Assembly: GCF_001653565.1 (NCBI RefSeq)
Contig: NZ_LYPB01000045.1
Span: forward strand, 47,086 to 111,085
DNA from: Paenibacillus oryzisoli
GTDB lineage: Bacteria > Bacillota > Bacilli > Paenibacillales > NBRC-103111
Direction of reading: 5' to 3'
Length of the DNA: 64,000 bases
The notes under the pieces are model-generated. The model searched no databases, was not told where the DNA came from, and saw only the letters and a list, made by a program, of their open reading frames with translations. Shown here piece after piece: positions 27,158-36,781 of this stretch. Position numbers and translations under genes: made by a program. Numbering within the stretch: the stretch's first letter is position 1; every line of letters begins with the position of its first letter.

Positions 27158-27767
27158 GTAAACTTCCTCCACAACTTTGTTCATAGCAGAATTGAAGTAG
27201 TAATTGCATCTCAGATCGCTGTATTTGGCGTAACCAACTATCGACTGTAGGATTCTGAACAAGCGACACCTGAATTTCAACCACATCAATAAATACATAT
27301 GGATTCCAAACTGGCGATGTTACTAGTACTTCAAGCTTATGTCGAAGTGCTTCATTTTCCAATTCCATGAAGTCTTTAAGCGATAGATTATCTCTTACAA
27401 ATTGGATTAGATTAGAAAAAATAGGATGATGACCAACATCGTTAAACCAGTACTTCGCGTTACTATAATCGCCTTCCATCCGGTGCATCAGGGCATGCCA
27501 GTAACTGCCGGTTGGATTGGTAATTTCCTGTGCTATCTCGTGAGATTTATCTAGACTTTCATTTAGGAGAAACAGCCCTGCTTTAATAGCTAACCCGTAG
27601 GGGAGCTGTTCAGGACTTCCTTCCGTAATCACTGACGTAGAGAGAGCTTCGATACGCGCATCCATGGCGACGTCCCATTCCTCAATTGGATACAACGCAG
27701 GGAGATGCTCCAGAAGTGGCTTTGCTATCGTCCCTATCCAGTTATTCCCATCCTTATTGCTATGCAT
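27135..27767 (-). CDS. Uncharacterised 210-aa protein coupled to ytpB
   Basis: I do not assign a function. The protein is soluble and mostly helical. A memorable segment GSYWHALMHRMEGDYSNAKYWFNDVG sits at about 98-123; I recall similar segments in unannotated bacterial and fungal proteins but cannot name the family. An AGGGAGAA site precedes the start region. It ends inside the start of ytpB and follows another unknown gene by 28 bp, so it probably belongs to the same transcript. Confidence 0.75.
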
Positions 27768-27795
27768 GCAGTCATTCTCCCTTCATTGACAACCA

Positions 27796-28110
27796 TTAAT
27801 GGTGGGTTTTTGATTCCAAATCCTGATTAATTCGGAACCAGAGATGAAGATCATTTATGATTGAAGCCAAGTCAGCAATATCGGAATTCAAACGGCAGGA
27901 GGTTACAAAATCGTCTTCCTTATCGAGTTTATTTTGCTTTTCAATGATTTGTGCTTCCAATTTCATAATTCGATCCGGAATGGCACCTCGTATTTGTTCC
28001 CACTGTAATAAAAGATTTATGCGAATACCAGCATCATACATGTCCCACTCCAATTCCAAAACGGGAATCTCGATGCCAAGTCTCTCATCATACTGAAAAT
28101 AGCTGTTCAT
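27796..28110 (-). CDS. Uncharacterised 104-aa protein, first of the ytpB run
   Basis: I do not recognise it. The N-terminus has the motif-like ERLGIEIPVLELEWDMYDAG, then two long amphipathic helices (EAQIIEKQNKL...). No signal peptide or membrane helix. ATG 28110 follows AAGGAGG (28126-28120). It is the likely first gene of the run leading to ytpB and pfkA. Confidence 0.7.
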   Translation of the reverse strand: MNSYFQYDERLGIEIPVLELEWDMYDAGIRINLLLQWEQIRGAIPDRIMKLEAQIIEKQNKLDKEDDFVTSCRLNSDIADLASIINDLHLWFRINQDLESKTHH

Positions 28111-28280
28111 TTCTGTGTACCTCCTTGCAGGCAAAACTGTCGGTCATGTTCAAGAAACATACTACCTTTAAATGTATCACTTCAAACCTTCGGTTTCCAG
28201 TTAAAATTGTATGTCATCCCCATTTCATTTTCTGATATACTTAAGAAATGTTTTGCAACACGCGAAGGAGTGCGATTTGG

Positions 28281-29615
28281 ATGAATGCTACGACATTAAA
28301 GGAAACGATCACATGGAAACAGCTCATCTCCTTTTTCCTCCCCCTCGGACTTTCTGCAACGCTCGTAACCCTCTCACATGTTATTATTAATAGCACCTTG
28401 GCAAGGGCTGACAATCCGGAAGTCGTCATCGCCAGCTACGCCATCCCCCTAAGTCTGCTAGGACTTACAGAAAGACCCGTTGTATTGCTGCGGCAAGCCT
28501 GCTCGGCACTCGTCAGAGATCGGATTTCGTTCCGTGCCATGGGCGTTGTCAGCTCATATGTATTTGCTTGTATTATTCTTCTGGGACTCATACTTTGTTA
28601 CACACCGGTTGGAGAATGGGTGTTTCTTTACTTTTTCGGTGTAGAACGTGAAATGCTCGCTGCTACATTAAGCGTTTACCGCATCCTCATGTATGTCAGC
28701 ATCTTCTCTGGCCTGCGCTGTTTGTTTCATGGCATTATTATTTTCAATATGCGCACCAAATGGCTCACGATCGGCATGGGCGTACGAATTATCGCGATGT
28801 ACCTCTTATCTTTGTACTTCATTACAACGGATAATGTTTCAAGCGGTAAAGTAGGAGCCATTATTTTCCTCGTCGGCATGGTCATTGAAGCGGCTGTTGC
28901 GATTTGGGAGGGTACAAGCTTACTCAAGCATGTTATTCCAGAGAAAGCACCGAATCACCCGATTGAGACGAAGGGGCAAATTTTCAGCTTTTATAAACCC
29001 TTATTATATTCATCTGTCATCGCGGTAATTATTGGACCTTCTATAAATGCCATGTTGGGCAAAACAACACATATCCATCTAGCCATCTCTTCCTTTGCGA
29101 TCGCTGGATCGTTAACCCAGTTAGTGATGAGTTTCTTCTCTTACATCCATCAAATCGTCTTAAATTTCTATCGCAAAGATGCAGTACGAGTACGCAAATT
29201 CATTCTCATGCTCAGCTTTATTCCTGGAACATTAATAGCCATACTGGCTTACACACCGATAGGCCCCTGGTTTATGACGCATGTCATGGGTGTGAATGCG
29301 GAGCTGAAGCACGCCAGCCTGAGTGCAATGCGAATTTTCATGATTATGACGATTGTCTTTCCGTGGCTTGACTATATGAATGGGATTATCATGCTGCGCG
29401 GTCAAACAAAAATCATGGTTTTCTCGCAATCTGCGAATGCTATTATTACGGTATTCACATTATTCGTTGCCATTGCAACGGTTCCTGGCTGGAACGGGAT
29501 GATTGGTGCTCTAGCGCAGTCGCTCGGCATGTTGGCAGAACTGTTTGTGGTCATCTATGTGCTCAAACGCACGAATGATGTGCAACAACCTAATCAACCT
29601 CAAGAAAATATGTAA
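28281..29615 (+). CDS. MATE-like multi-antimicrobial extrusion protein
   Basis: A 444-aa membrane protein with about 12 helices in two related halves. Each half shows a repeat resembling LAYTPIGPWF / LCYTPVGEWV and LSVYRILMYVSIFSGL / LSAMRIFMIMTIVFPWL. That internal repeat is typical of MATE-type flippases. AAGGAG precedes ATG 28281. The MFS gene starts 21 bp after its end, so the two exporters may be co-transcribed. Confidence 0.75.
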   Translation: MNATTLKETITWKQLISFFLPLGLSATLVTLSHVIINSTLARADNPEVVIASYAIPLSLLGLTERPVVLLRQACSALVRDRISFRAMGVVSSYVFACIILLGLILCYTPVGEWVFLYFFGVEREMLAATLSVYRILMYVSIFSGLRCLFHGIIIFNMRTKWLTIGMGVRIIAMYLLSLYFITTDNVSSGKVGAIIFLVGMVIEAAVAIWEGTSLLKHVIPEKAPNHPIETKGQIFSFYKPLLYSSVIAVIIGPSINAMLGKTTHIHLAISSFAIAGSLTQLVMSFFSYIHQIVLNFYRKDAVRVRKFILMLSFIPGTLIAILAYTPIGPWFMTHVMGVNAELKHASLSAMRIFMIMTIVFPWLDYMNGIIMLRGQTKIMVFSQSANAIITVFTLFVAIATVPGWNGMIGALAQSLGMLAELFVVIYVLKRTNDVQQPNQPQENM

Positions 29616-29635
29616 CGAAATGGTGATGATTACGC

Positions 29636-30814
29636 TTGGCAAATTCGAACGCGATTGATAGAAATGATCGATTGCTCAAAATGTTTACGTTCTCTTTTTT
29701 TATGACGATGGGGATTGTTGTCACATTCTTCCCACTTTATTTCGACTATAAAGGATATTCAAAGATTCAAATTGGCTTACTATACGCCATTGGACCACTG
29801 ATCGGAATTGCTACAAATCTGTTGTGGGGGTTCTTGAGCGACCGGTTTCAAACAGTTAAGAAGATCATGATAATCTTGATCCTTGGTCAGCTTGTTACTG
29901 CAATCTTGGTATCTACAGCAGGCTGGTTCTCCCTGTTATATGTCTGTTTGGCAGCGTTCTTCTTCTTCCAACAGCCAGTGAACTCATTAAATGACAGTCA
30001 AGTCATGCTGCATATCCGATCGAGTGGAAAAAGCTATGCCTCCTTCCGGGTATATGGCTCTATTGGTTTCGCACTATCAGCTGGCGGATTTGGTCTAATT
30101 CTACGTGCTTATGGTACGGGACTTACGCCTCTCTTGCTTTTTATCACGATAGGATTTACATTGATCATTCTTTTACTACTCAAAGATACGCGCTCAGGCG
30201 GTAAAAAGATGGCCTTTGGCGGCATGGTGAACATCATCCGTTCCAAAAAGTTCATTTGGTTCCTGATACTCGTGATCATCATGTCAGTTTCACATCGATT
30301 TAATGATGGCTTCTTGGCCTTATATATGCGTCAACTCGGTGCATCAGATTCACTCATCGGCTATGCGTGGATGACATCGGCGCTCAGCGAGATTCCTGTA
30401 TTTTTCTATCTGAGCAAGCAAGGGCATCGCTTTAAGGAGCTGCCGTTACTTGCCTTTGCTGGTGTGATTTACGCTTTCCGATTCGTTATGATGAGTTTTA
30501 TCCAAGATCCCATATGGGTTATCGGCATACAACTACTACATAGCTTAACATTTGGCGTGTTCCTCTTCACAGCGAATCGATATTTGAGTCAAATTATTCC
30601 GGATGAGTACCGTTCTTCAGGTCAAGCCATTTTCGCTGTGGCTTGGTCAAGTATAGCTGGTTTGATTAGCGGCACGGCAGGTGGCTGGATTTATAACCAA
30701 GCAGGCGGAAGTACCGTTTATCTCATTGCAGCGTGCTTATCCACAACCTCTGCAATAGGCTTTCTATGCACATATTTGTTTCAAAAGAATGAAGACGCTC
30801 TCCCTAGTCGATGA
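29636..30814 (+). CDS. MFS transporter (LacY/nucleoside-permease-like)
   Basis: A 392-aa, 12-helix transporter. The loop 2-3 motif is WGFLSDRFQTVKK. The overall pattern (short N-terminus, FFMTMGIVVTFFPLYFDYKGYSKIQIGLL) fits the MFS group that includes sugar and nucleoside permeases. Substrate unknown. Start is TTG 29636 with GGTGATGA upstream. Confidence 0.75.
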   Translation: MANSNAIDRNDRLLKMFTFSFFMTMGIVVTFFPLYFDYKGYSKIQIGLLYAIGPLIGIATNLLWGFLSDRFQTVKKIMIILILGQLVTAILVSTAGWFSLLYVCLAAFFFFQQPVNSLNDSQVMLHIRSSGKSYASFRVYGSIGFALSAGGFGLILRAYGTGLTPLLLFITIGFTLIILLLLKDTRSGGKKMAFGGMVNIIRSKKFIWFLILVIIMSVSHRFNDGFLALYMRQLGASDSLIGYAWMTSALSEIPVFFYLSKQGHRFKELPLLAFAGVIYAFRFVMMSFIQDPIWVIGIQLLHSLTFGVFLFTANRYLSQIIPDEYRSSGQAIFAVAWSSIAGLISGTAGGWIYNQAGGSTVYLIAACLSTTSAIGFLCTYLFQKNEDALPSR

Positions 30815-30968
30815 TAAGAGAATCGGTTCTTCCTTACCATTTGAGCTTGTTAGAAGTAACGGCAGTTGTACTCCAAGTAGATCTCCCCTATAATACGGAT
30901 ATAGTCTTAGTACCAAGTATTAATCCATGATGAACATTATGAGCAGCAAAGGTAGGTACACATTTATT

Positions 30969-31616
30969 ATGATGTATGAAGAGTTCAAAACCATCGTTCT
31001 TGATCGACGCAGTATTCGCAACTTTACCGAGCAACCCGTTGCAGTAGAAGATATTCGAGAAATCATTGACTGTGCTCGCTATGCGCCCAGCGATACCAAC
31101 TCACAAACATGGAAATTTATTGCCATTCGAAATACAGACAAGATCAAACATATCGAGCAATTAACTTGGGACCAACTGCACCTACGTGCCGCGGCTGCCG
31201 AGGAGAAAGGGCTGTCTAAAGAAGCGCGCATGCTGGTCAGATCCTTCGGGCCATACGCAACGGCCTTCTCGAATGCACCTGTGCTCATCATTTGCTTGGC
31301 AACACCTTATGAATCCAAGTTCCGTGATCGCATTTTTGACCCGATTCAATTGGTCGATGATCATGTTTGGGCCGAGGAAGGGATCAAGAGCTCTTGCTTA
31401 GCTTCGCAGAACCTGATGCTTGCTGCGCATGCAAGAGGCCTCGCGACATGTCCTATGACCGGCCCTGTGCTCTTAGCACAGGATCAAATCCGCGCTTATC
31501 TAGAGATTCCCGCAGAGTATCAAATTAATATGGTCATTTCCCTTGGTTATCCAAAGGATACACCAGGCAAAATGGCACGCAAAGAAATTGACGATATCCT
31601 TGAGATTATCGACTAG
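30969..31616 (+). CDS. Nitroreductase-family FMN oxidoreductase
   Basis: A 215-aa nitroreductase. The N-terminal RRSIRNF FMN-phosphate contact and ARYAPSDTNSQTWKF are typical, as is the GLATCPMTGP segment in the C-terminal half. It uses NAD(P)H to reduce nitro or quinone compounds. The start is uncertain: ATG 30969 and 30972 fit the family, but the AAAGG site is about 16 nt upstream; earlier in-frame starts exist at 30927 and 30939. Confidence 0.85.
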   Translation: MMYEEFKTIVLDRRSIRNFTEQPVAVEDIREIIDCARYAPSDTNSQTWKFIAIRNTDKIKHIEQLTWDQLHLRAAAAEEKGLSKEARMLVRSFGPYATAFSNAPVLIICLATPYESKFRDRIFDPIQLVDDHVWAEEGIKSSCLASQNLMLAAHARGLATCPMTGPVLLAQDQIRAYLEIPAEYQINMVISLGYPKDTPGKMARKEIDDILEIID

Positions 31617-31699
31617 TTAGTACGTACTATCTCTTCGCCACAAATAATTTAAATGGATTTTATGTTGTTATTTTTGTTTTTTCTCGCCAATTGGGAGCA

Positions 31700-31836
31700 A
31701 TAGATGGATTTCCTACAGTTAATTGTTACGAAAATCGCGTTAACAACCAATATCGCTCAAATTAGATGTACTTTTTCCATCTATTCATTAAATCGCAGGT
31801 AAATTGGTAAAATTAACTGTACTTTTTACATTTATT
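31700..31836. repeat. Dispersed intergenic repeat, locus B
   Basis: At least three related units. The best is 31763-31783, TAGATG...CATCTA around TACTTTTTC; another starts 51 bp later (TTAACTGTACTTTTTACATT), and a reversed, degenerate one is at 31701-31725. The remainder of the 333-bp gap holds only the MmpL terminator. Confidence 0.7.
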
Positions 31837-31902
31837 TGAAAATCCAGCTACTCAACTAACCGCATTACGCTATCCCAAAGAACTCCCCAGCTAGTTGCAC
31901 TT

Positions 31903-31942
31903 AAAAAGGAGCCCTCCGCAAAATTGCGGATAGCTCCTTTTT
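31903..31942 (-). terminator. Intrinsic terminator of the MmpL gene
   Basis: AAAAAGGAGC / GCTCCTTTTT with inner CCGCAA/TTGCGG. Confidence 0.85.
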
Positions 31943-31949
31943 GCCATGC

Positions 31950-34175
31950 TTAATTCCTGGAACCAGACGCGAGCGGGGCCCGCTTCACTTTACTTGGCCA
32001 GAACACCGCATCTCCAAGTAACATCGTGATGGAAGGAACAAGGAACGGCCTTACGATGAATGTGTCTAAGATCACACCGACGGCGCATATGACACCGAAT
32101 TGCACAAGCACTTGAATCGGTAGTGAAGCTAGAACCGCAAAGGTGCCTGCCAAAATCAAGCCTGCGGAAGTGATAACACTGCTCGTTGAGCTTACGCCTA
32201 AACGGATCGCATCCTTCAGTTTCATCCGATTTTTTTCCTGCCAGATGCTCGAAATCATGAAGATATTATAGTCCTCACCTAGCGCAACGAGGAAGACGAA
32301 TGCATACAGAGGTATCAACCCTTGGATCGCTGAGGTATCCATGAAATAATGCAAGATTAGCCACCCTGCACCTAACGCCGAGTAATAGGAAAGCAATACC
32401 GTTGCAATTAGATAGACGGTAGCAACAATGGAACGTAAGTAAATTAGTAATAGAATTGCGATTACCGTGATAACAACAGGGATGACAATTTTCGTATCCC
32501 GCTCCACGACGGTTTTGGTATCATACTGAGTTGCTGTCTCTCCTCCTACCCAAACCTGTGGGTTAGATATACCCGCCTCAGTTAACTTTTGTTCCAATGT
32601 GCCTCGAATCTCTGGAATTCGATTGATGATATCCAAGTCGTAGGGGTCTTGTTTGAAAATCAATTCATACGCCTTATAATTAGCGTCCTTCTTACTATCC
32701 TCTGGTTTGCTCACCGATTCCACATAAGGTAATGCAGCAAGCGCTCCTTGGATGTCTGCTGTCTTTCCTTCCGTATTAACGACCACTTTTACTGGTGCAA
32801 GTGACCCTGGTGAAACATGCTCTGACAACAAGCTGAAGCCTTCTCGTGACGGCATTGTGGAAGGAAATGATTCCAAGATGTTATAAGTAAACTTAATTTG
32901 CGGGGCAAAGGCTGCCAACGCGATAAGGATAATTAGTGAAATAGCGAGTACGCTTTTGGGTCTTTCCGTGACAACTCGGCCAAGCGCCGCATTCATTGCA
33001 CCAACAGGCTTCTGCTCGCGAATGCGTTTCCCTTTGCGTGCTTCTTTCTCCGCTCTCATTTCTGCTGTTAAAGGAATGAATGGGTAGAAAGACACGCGTC
33101 CAATAATGGCAAGAAGTGCTGGTACAAGTGTTAGACTCGCAATGGCCATAATGAAGATGGCTACACTAAACGGTATCGCGAACCGATGATTGGAACCATA
33201 ATGAGCAAATAATAAGCCCAGTAAGGAAACAATTACGGTGAGTCCGCTCATCCCGATCGCACCTGTTGAGCCACCGAATGAAACACGTAGTGCGGAATAT
33301 TTGTCTTTCTCAACCAGAAGGGCCTGGCGGTAGCGAGCAACGAAGAAGAGACAATAATCAGTTCCTGCTCCAAACAATAGGACTGTCATAATGGAGATCG
33401 ACTGCGCATCTATCGTGATCCAACCTTGTTTGGCCATGAATCCAAGAATAGGTGAAATAACGCCATAAGCGAAGCCTACGCCAACCAGCGGAATGAAAGC
33501 CAGAATAGGCGAGCGATATAGTAAAATGAGAAGAACAAGTACAAGCAGCACCGTTGCTAACAAGAGCGTAAAATCGGCCCCTTTGAATAACGCCGTTGCA
33601 TCCGTCTGAATGCCGATAGGGCCTGTAATTCGCGCATGTAAACCATCTTCCTCTATTTTCGCTTCAAAAGGGTCAGTGCCTAATAGGCTAACGGTTATCT
33701 CTTCCAGCTTCTTCATACCTTCCTGGAGGACTTCCGTTTCCGTCCCTTCGTTAAACGAAATTGGAAGGACGAGTATCTGGCCATCCTTGGATACCATGCC
33801 TTTAAGCGCAGGAACTGGCATCTGATGCAAAGGAGGCAACCCCTTTTGAGCAGCCAAAGGTGCTTCCGTGAGCTGTTTCGAAACCTTCTGAACGGCTGCC
33901 AAATCTTGATCTGTCAGTCCTGATCCACGAAACCAAACTACAAGCGCTGGCACGCCCTCATTGCTTGGGAATTGTTCTTTCATCAAAGCTGCTGCTTCTA
34001 GAGACCAAGAATCGGTGGGCAATTGTCTAGCCGCATTATTTTCTTGTGAATTGACGTTAGGTAGAAAGACAGATAAAATGCCTGTAAGTAAAATCCATAC
34101 AGCCAATGTTACCCATTTACTGCGTCGACCTGCGACAATACCGCCTATTTTACTGAAAAAAGGATTTTCATGCAT
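31950..34175 (-). CDS. MmpL/RND-type transporter (YdfJ-like)
   Basis: A 741-aa RND-superfamily exporter with two halves. Each half has one helix, a large extracellular loop, then five helices. The conserved GAGTDYCLFFVARYRQ in the first half and LGEDYNIFMISSIWQE in the second are the MMPL signatures carrying proton-relay residues. It exports hydrophobic compounds or lipids. AGGAGAG precedes the ATG. A TetR gene is divergent from it, the usual arrangement for a repressor and its pump. Confidence 0.9.
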   Translation of the reverse strand: MHENPFFSKIGGIVAGRRSKWVTLAVWILLTGILSVFLPNVNSQENNAARQLPTDSWSLEAAALMKEQFPSNEGVPALVVWFRGSGLTDQDLAAVQKVSKQLTEAPLAAQKGLPPLHQMPVPALKGMVSKDGQILVLPISFNEGTETEVLQEGMKKLEEITVSLLGTDPFEAKIEEDGLHARITGPIGIQTDATALFKGADFTLLLATVLLVLVLLILLYRSPILAFIPLVGVGFAYGVISPILGFMAKQGWITIDAQSISIMTVLLFGAGTDYCLFFVARYRQALLVEKDKYSALRVSFGGSTGAIGMSGLTVIVSLLGLLFAHYGSNHRFAIPFSVAIFIMAIASLTLVPALLAIIGRVSFYPFIPLTAEMRAEKEARKGKRIREQKPVGAMNAALGRVVTERPKSVLAISLIILIALAAFAPQIKFTYNILESFPSTMPSREGFSLLSEHVSPGSLAPVKVVVNTEGKTADIQGALAALPYVESVSKPEDSKKDANYKAYELIFKQDPYDLDIINRIPEIRGTLEQKLTEAGISNPQVWVGGETATQYDTKTVVERDTKIVIPVVITVIAILLLIYLRSIVATVYLIATVLLSYYSALGAGWLILHYFMDTSAIQGLIPLYAFVFLVALGEDYNIFMISSIWQEKNRMKLKDAIRLGVSSTSSVITSAGLILAGTFAVLASLPIQVLVQFGVICAVGVILDTFIVRPFLVPSITMLLGDAVFWPSKVKRAPLASGSRN

Positions 34176-34230
34176 GACGTAGCCTCTCTCCTAAAAAATG
34201 AAATAGTGTTATAATTATTCTTGTAACATA

Positions 34231-34261
34231 ATTAATTATATATACTAGATAGTTAATTAAT
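34231..34261. promoter_or_regulatory. Candidate TetR operator
   Basis: ATTAATTA (34231-34238) and TAATTAAT (34254-34261) form an inverted repeat with a 15-bp spacer, midway between the divergent MmpL and TetR genes. AT-rich, so chance is possible. Confidence 0.45.
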
Positions 34262-34298
34262 CAAGTTTTATTTTAGAACCCTCCTAGGAGTGACACAT

Positions 34299-34919
34299 AT
34301 GGAAAAAAAATCAAAGCCTCTCGGCAGACCCCGTGCTTCCCAGGGAGACATGCCTCTGAATCAGAAAATTTTAATGACGGCTATACCGTTGTTCTTATCC
34401 CGTGGGTTCGAATCCGTCTCCATGGACGATATCGCCAAAGAATGCAAGGTGACGAAGGCATCTGTGTACTACTATTTCCCTTCTAAGTCGGATCTTCTTA
34501 CAGCCTCCATGATTCAATTGATGGATAACGTAAGACGTGTCACCCTGAAACGTTTGAGCGAGCCAACTTCTCTTCGCGAAAGGCTCCTCAGCATTACCGA
34601 AGGACATCTGAAAGCGGTCGATTTCGACCTGCATTCGTTCATGCGCAAGATGGAGGCTACACTTTCCGAGGAGCAAATGAAAGCCATGCGCAAATCCGAG
34701 CAGGGCATTCTGGATACACTCGAAACCGAATTCCAGAAGTCCATTAACTCCGGAGAAATTGGTCCCGTTAACCCACGTGTGATCGCACGTGCGTACACCT
34801 CCCTCCTCATGATGGGCCATGCGACTGACGCCGATGGCAATAAAATGTTCCCTCATGAGGGAGAAGCCGCTACGCAAATTATCGACATTCTATGGCATGG
34901 CTTATACCCGCCACAATGA
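34299..34919 (+). CDS. TetR-family repressor
   Basis: A 206-aa TetR protein. The helix-turn-helix is in VSMDDIAKECKVTKASVYYYFPSKSDLL (about 40-67); the ligand domain occupies the rest. ATG 34299 follows TAGGAGTG. It probably controls itself and the divergent MmpL pump. Confidence 0.88.
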   Translation: MEKKSKPLGRPRASQGDMPLNQKILMTAIPLFLSRGFESVSMDDIAKECKVTKASVYYYFPSKSDLLTASMIQLMDNVRRVTLKRLSEPTSLRERLLSITEGHLKAVDFDLHSFMRKMEATLSEEQMKAMRKSEQGILDTLETEFQKSINSGEIGPVNPRVIARAYTSLLMMGHATDADGNKMFPHEGEAATQIIDILWHGLYPPQ

Positions 34920-34963
34920 AACGGCTTCTGGAATCCATTGCTTGTTATAGTAAAAACAAACAA

Positions 34964-35000
34964 AAAAGACAGCCTCGAGTGAACTCGAGAACTGTCTTTA
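34964..35000. terminator. Bidirectional terminator between tetR and csp
   Basis: AAGACAG-CTCGAGT / ACTCGAG-CTGTCTT with A- and T-runs at the ends. Confidence 0.88.
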
Positions 35001-35045
35001 TTGCTTGTGCTATGACACTATTTATAAGTAGGGACTCCCATTGGC

Positions 35046-35243
35046 TTATAATTTGGTGACGTTAGCTGCTTGAGGACCACGGTTACCTTGAGTAATATCA
35101 AACTCAACGGATTGGCCTTCTTCTAATGTTTTGAATCCTTCGCCCTGAATTGCGGAGAAGTGAACGAATACATCGTCGCCTCCATCAACAGAAATAAAAC
35201 CGTACCCTTTTTCTGCGTTAAACCATTTCACTGTACCCTTCAA
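35046..35243 (-). CDS. Cold-shock protein (CspA/CspB family)
   Basis: A 65-aa single OB-fold RNA chaperone with RNP1 KGYGFISV (about 13-20) and RNP2 VFVHF (about 26-30). It melts mRNA structure at low temperature and in growth. AGGAGGT precedes the ATG. Confidence 0.95.
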   Translation of the reverse strand: MKGTVKWFNAEKGYGFISVDGGDDVFVHFSAIQGEGFKTLEEGQSVEFDITQGNRGPQAANVTKL

Positions 35244-35370
35244 ATGAACAACCTCCTAAAAATATCGCCATCTATGGCGAATAAGGAAATTATACCATTC
35301 GAGTGGTGAAAAATCAACGGAAATTCCGCGGTGGATAAGCTAAAATTTGTTGATGTAGCAAGGTTTTTCA

Positions 35371-36093
35371 CTATGCAGAGGGCGACTTTTTTATGCTTAA
35401 AAATTGATGAGAATTCGGTAGAAAAGGTAGACTGGCTTCTCTCTTTTGAAGCGTAAATCCAGCCAACTCGAACTCGTTGATTAGTTCATGAAGCCGGGAA
35501 TATTCTTCCGTACGGAAATTCATCAATGGGTATATCCTTACCTCGCCGCCTGGCTTGCAAACACGTAGCAACTCACGAATGGCCTCTACGTGAAACGCAT
35601 AATCAAACTGCTCTTCATATAGAAAGAGGAAATGACTGCACATAACGAGATCAAAGCTCTGCGTTTCGAATGGCAAGGAAGGTAAACCAGCTATATGATA
35701 TCTGGCTGATCCATCTGTCTTGGAGAAATCCTCTACAAATCGCTGCAGCGCTTGAATACGACCTGCCCGATGCTGCTCGACGGACCCGTAAAACGTCCAG
35801 TCGTATACATCAACTAACCTGGACATCTTAGCTGCGACAAGCTCAATTTCTTCCCTACCATGCGCTGAAATAGCACTTGGCGACTTTGCATACAACGGAT
35901 CAACCGCTTCTGCGTATACCCCAAGCTGCCTAGCTTCTGCTGTAAACGAAGATGCGCCACCAGCGACATCCAAAACGCGTTTACCGATCAATGCTGACGT
36001 CTGCAACATAAACATTTTCTCATATTCAACATACGATCTTGAGGTCATTGCAACCCCAACTTGCTCATACACTTGTTTCTGTTCCATGCTCAT
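35371..36093 (-). CDS. Class I SAM-dependent methyltransferase
   Basis: A 240-aa protein with motif I VLDVAGGASS (about 40-49), an acidic motif II (EAVDPLY) and a motif IV/V region FDLVMCSHFLFLY, then LRVCKPGGEVRIYP. The substrate cannot be inferred. GAGGAGAG precedes the start; ATG 36087 is an equal alternative. Confidence 0.82.
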   Translation of the reverse strand: MSMEQKQVYEQVGVAMTSRSYVEYEKMFMLQTSALIGKRVLDVAGGASSFTAEARQLGVYAEAVDPLYAKSPSAISAHGREEIELVAAKMSRLVDVYDWTFYGSVEQHRAGRIQALQRFVEDFSKTDGSARYHIAGLPSLPFETQSFDLVMCSHFLFLYEEQFDYAFHVEAIRELLRVCKPGGEVRIYPLMNFRTEEYSRLHELINEFELAGFTLQKREASLPFLPNSHQFLSIKKSPSA

Positions 36094-36274
36094 CTCTCCT
36101 CGGCTCGTCTCATAACCCCTTCCCTCTGGAAAGGATTAGGAAAATTCTATCATGAGAGCTTTCCTAGCGCAATATGGAAATAACGAATATAACGATCTAT
36201 CCGTTTGGAAATAGCGGCAATATATGATACGATTGTAGACATATATAAGCTTATTAAAGAAACGGGGAAAAAAC

Positions 36275-36520
36275 ATGTCGCATCAACCCTTCAAAAGACA
36301 TACGATTTATAAAAAAGATAAATGGAACATGCTTAATGTTGAGGTTCAAGGCACCAAAATTGTCTTAACCGAGATTTCCGATCAGTGGGGCGAAGAATGC
36401 CACAACTTTATTGGACGTCCTGCCATGCTGCACTGGGCTAGCGAGCGCTTTGCCAAAGATAAATTCGAGGGCACTGAAGAAGAATGGCAAGCCATTATGG
36501 ATGCATTCAAAAACGTTTGA
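36275..36520 (+). CDS. Small hypothetical protein, 81 aa
   Basis: Not recognised. A compact soluble protein with an N-terminal basic stretch, a short beta region (LNVEVQGTKIVLTEI) and a helical C-terminus ending in EEEWQAIMDAFKNV. ACGGGGAAA precedes the ATG. It stands alone ahead of the manganese riboswitch. Confidence 0.7.
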   Translation: MSHQPFKRHTIYKKDKWNMLNVEVQGTKIVLTEISDQWGEECHNFIGRPAMLHWASERFAKDKFEGTEEEWQAIMDAFKNV

Positions 36521-36580
36521 AAAATTTTCGGACTATTATGAAACGCATCGCATATAGTAACGTATAATCTTATAGTAACA

Positions 36581-36682
36581 CTCCAAAGGGGAGTAGCTGA
36601 TACAGTAAAGTCGTCAATTCGGATCCTCATCAGATCCCGGCTTTATTGGCAACGACAACGTTGTTAGCAAGACCTTTGCCAT
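36581..36682 (+). promoter_or_regulatory. yybP-ykoY manganese riboswitch
   Basis: Conserved parts in order: AAAGGGGAGTAGC (36585-36597), AAAGTCGTCAATTC, CCCGGCTTTATTG, and GCAAGACCTTTGCC (36667-36680). This is the Mn2+ aptamer typical of mntP and TerC (ykoY) genes. Its last strand also forms the stem of a following terminator, so Mn2+ binding should release read-through. A TATAAT at 36563-36568 is the likely -10 box. Confidence 0.95.
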
Positions 36683-36706
36683 GTTCATTGGTGAAGGTCT
36701 TTTTTG
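36669..36706 (+). terminator. Expression-platform terminator of the Mn riboswitch
   Basis: AAGACCTTTGCC / GGTGAAGGTCTT then TTTTTT. The 5' arm is shared with the aptamer's last conserved strand, so the two structures exclude each other. Confidence 0.85.
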
Positions 36707-36713
36707 ATGAAAG

Positions 36714-36750
36714 AGAGCCTTCACCGGTCAAGCGGTGCTAGGCTCTTTTT
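36714..36750 (+). terminator. Second terminator-like hairpin before the terC-family gene
   Basis: AGAGCCT-CACC / GGTG-AGGCTCT then TTTTT, only 8 bp after the first terminator and before the RBS. Confidence 0.8.
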
Positions 36751-36781
36751 GCATCAAAAAAAACTTAAAGGAGTTGTTCGT

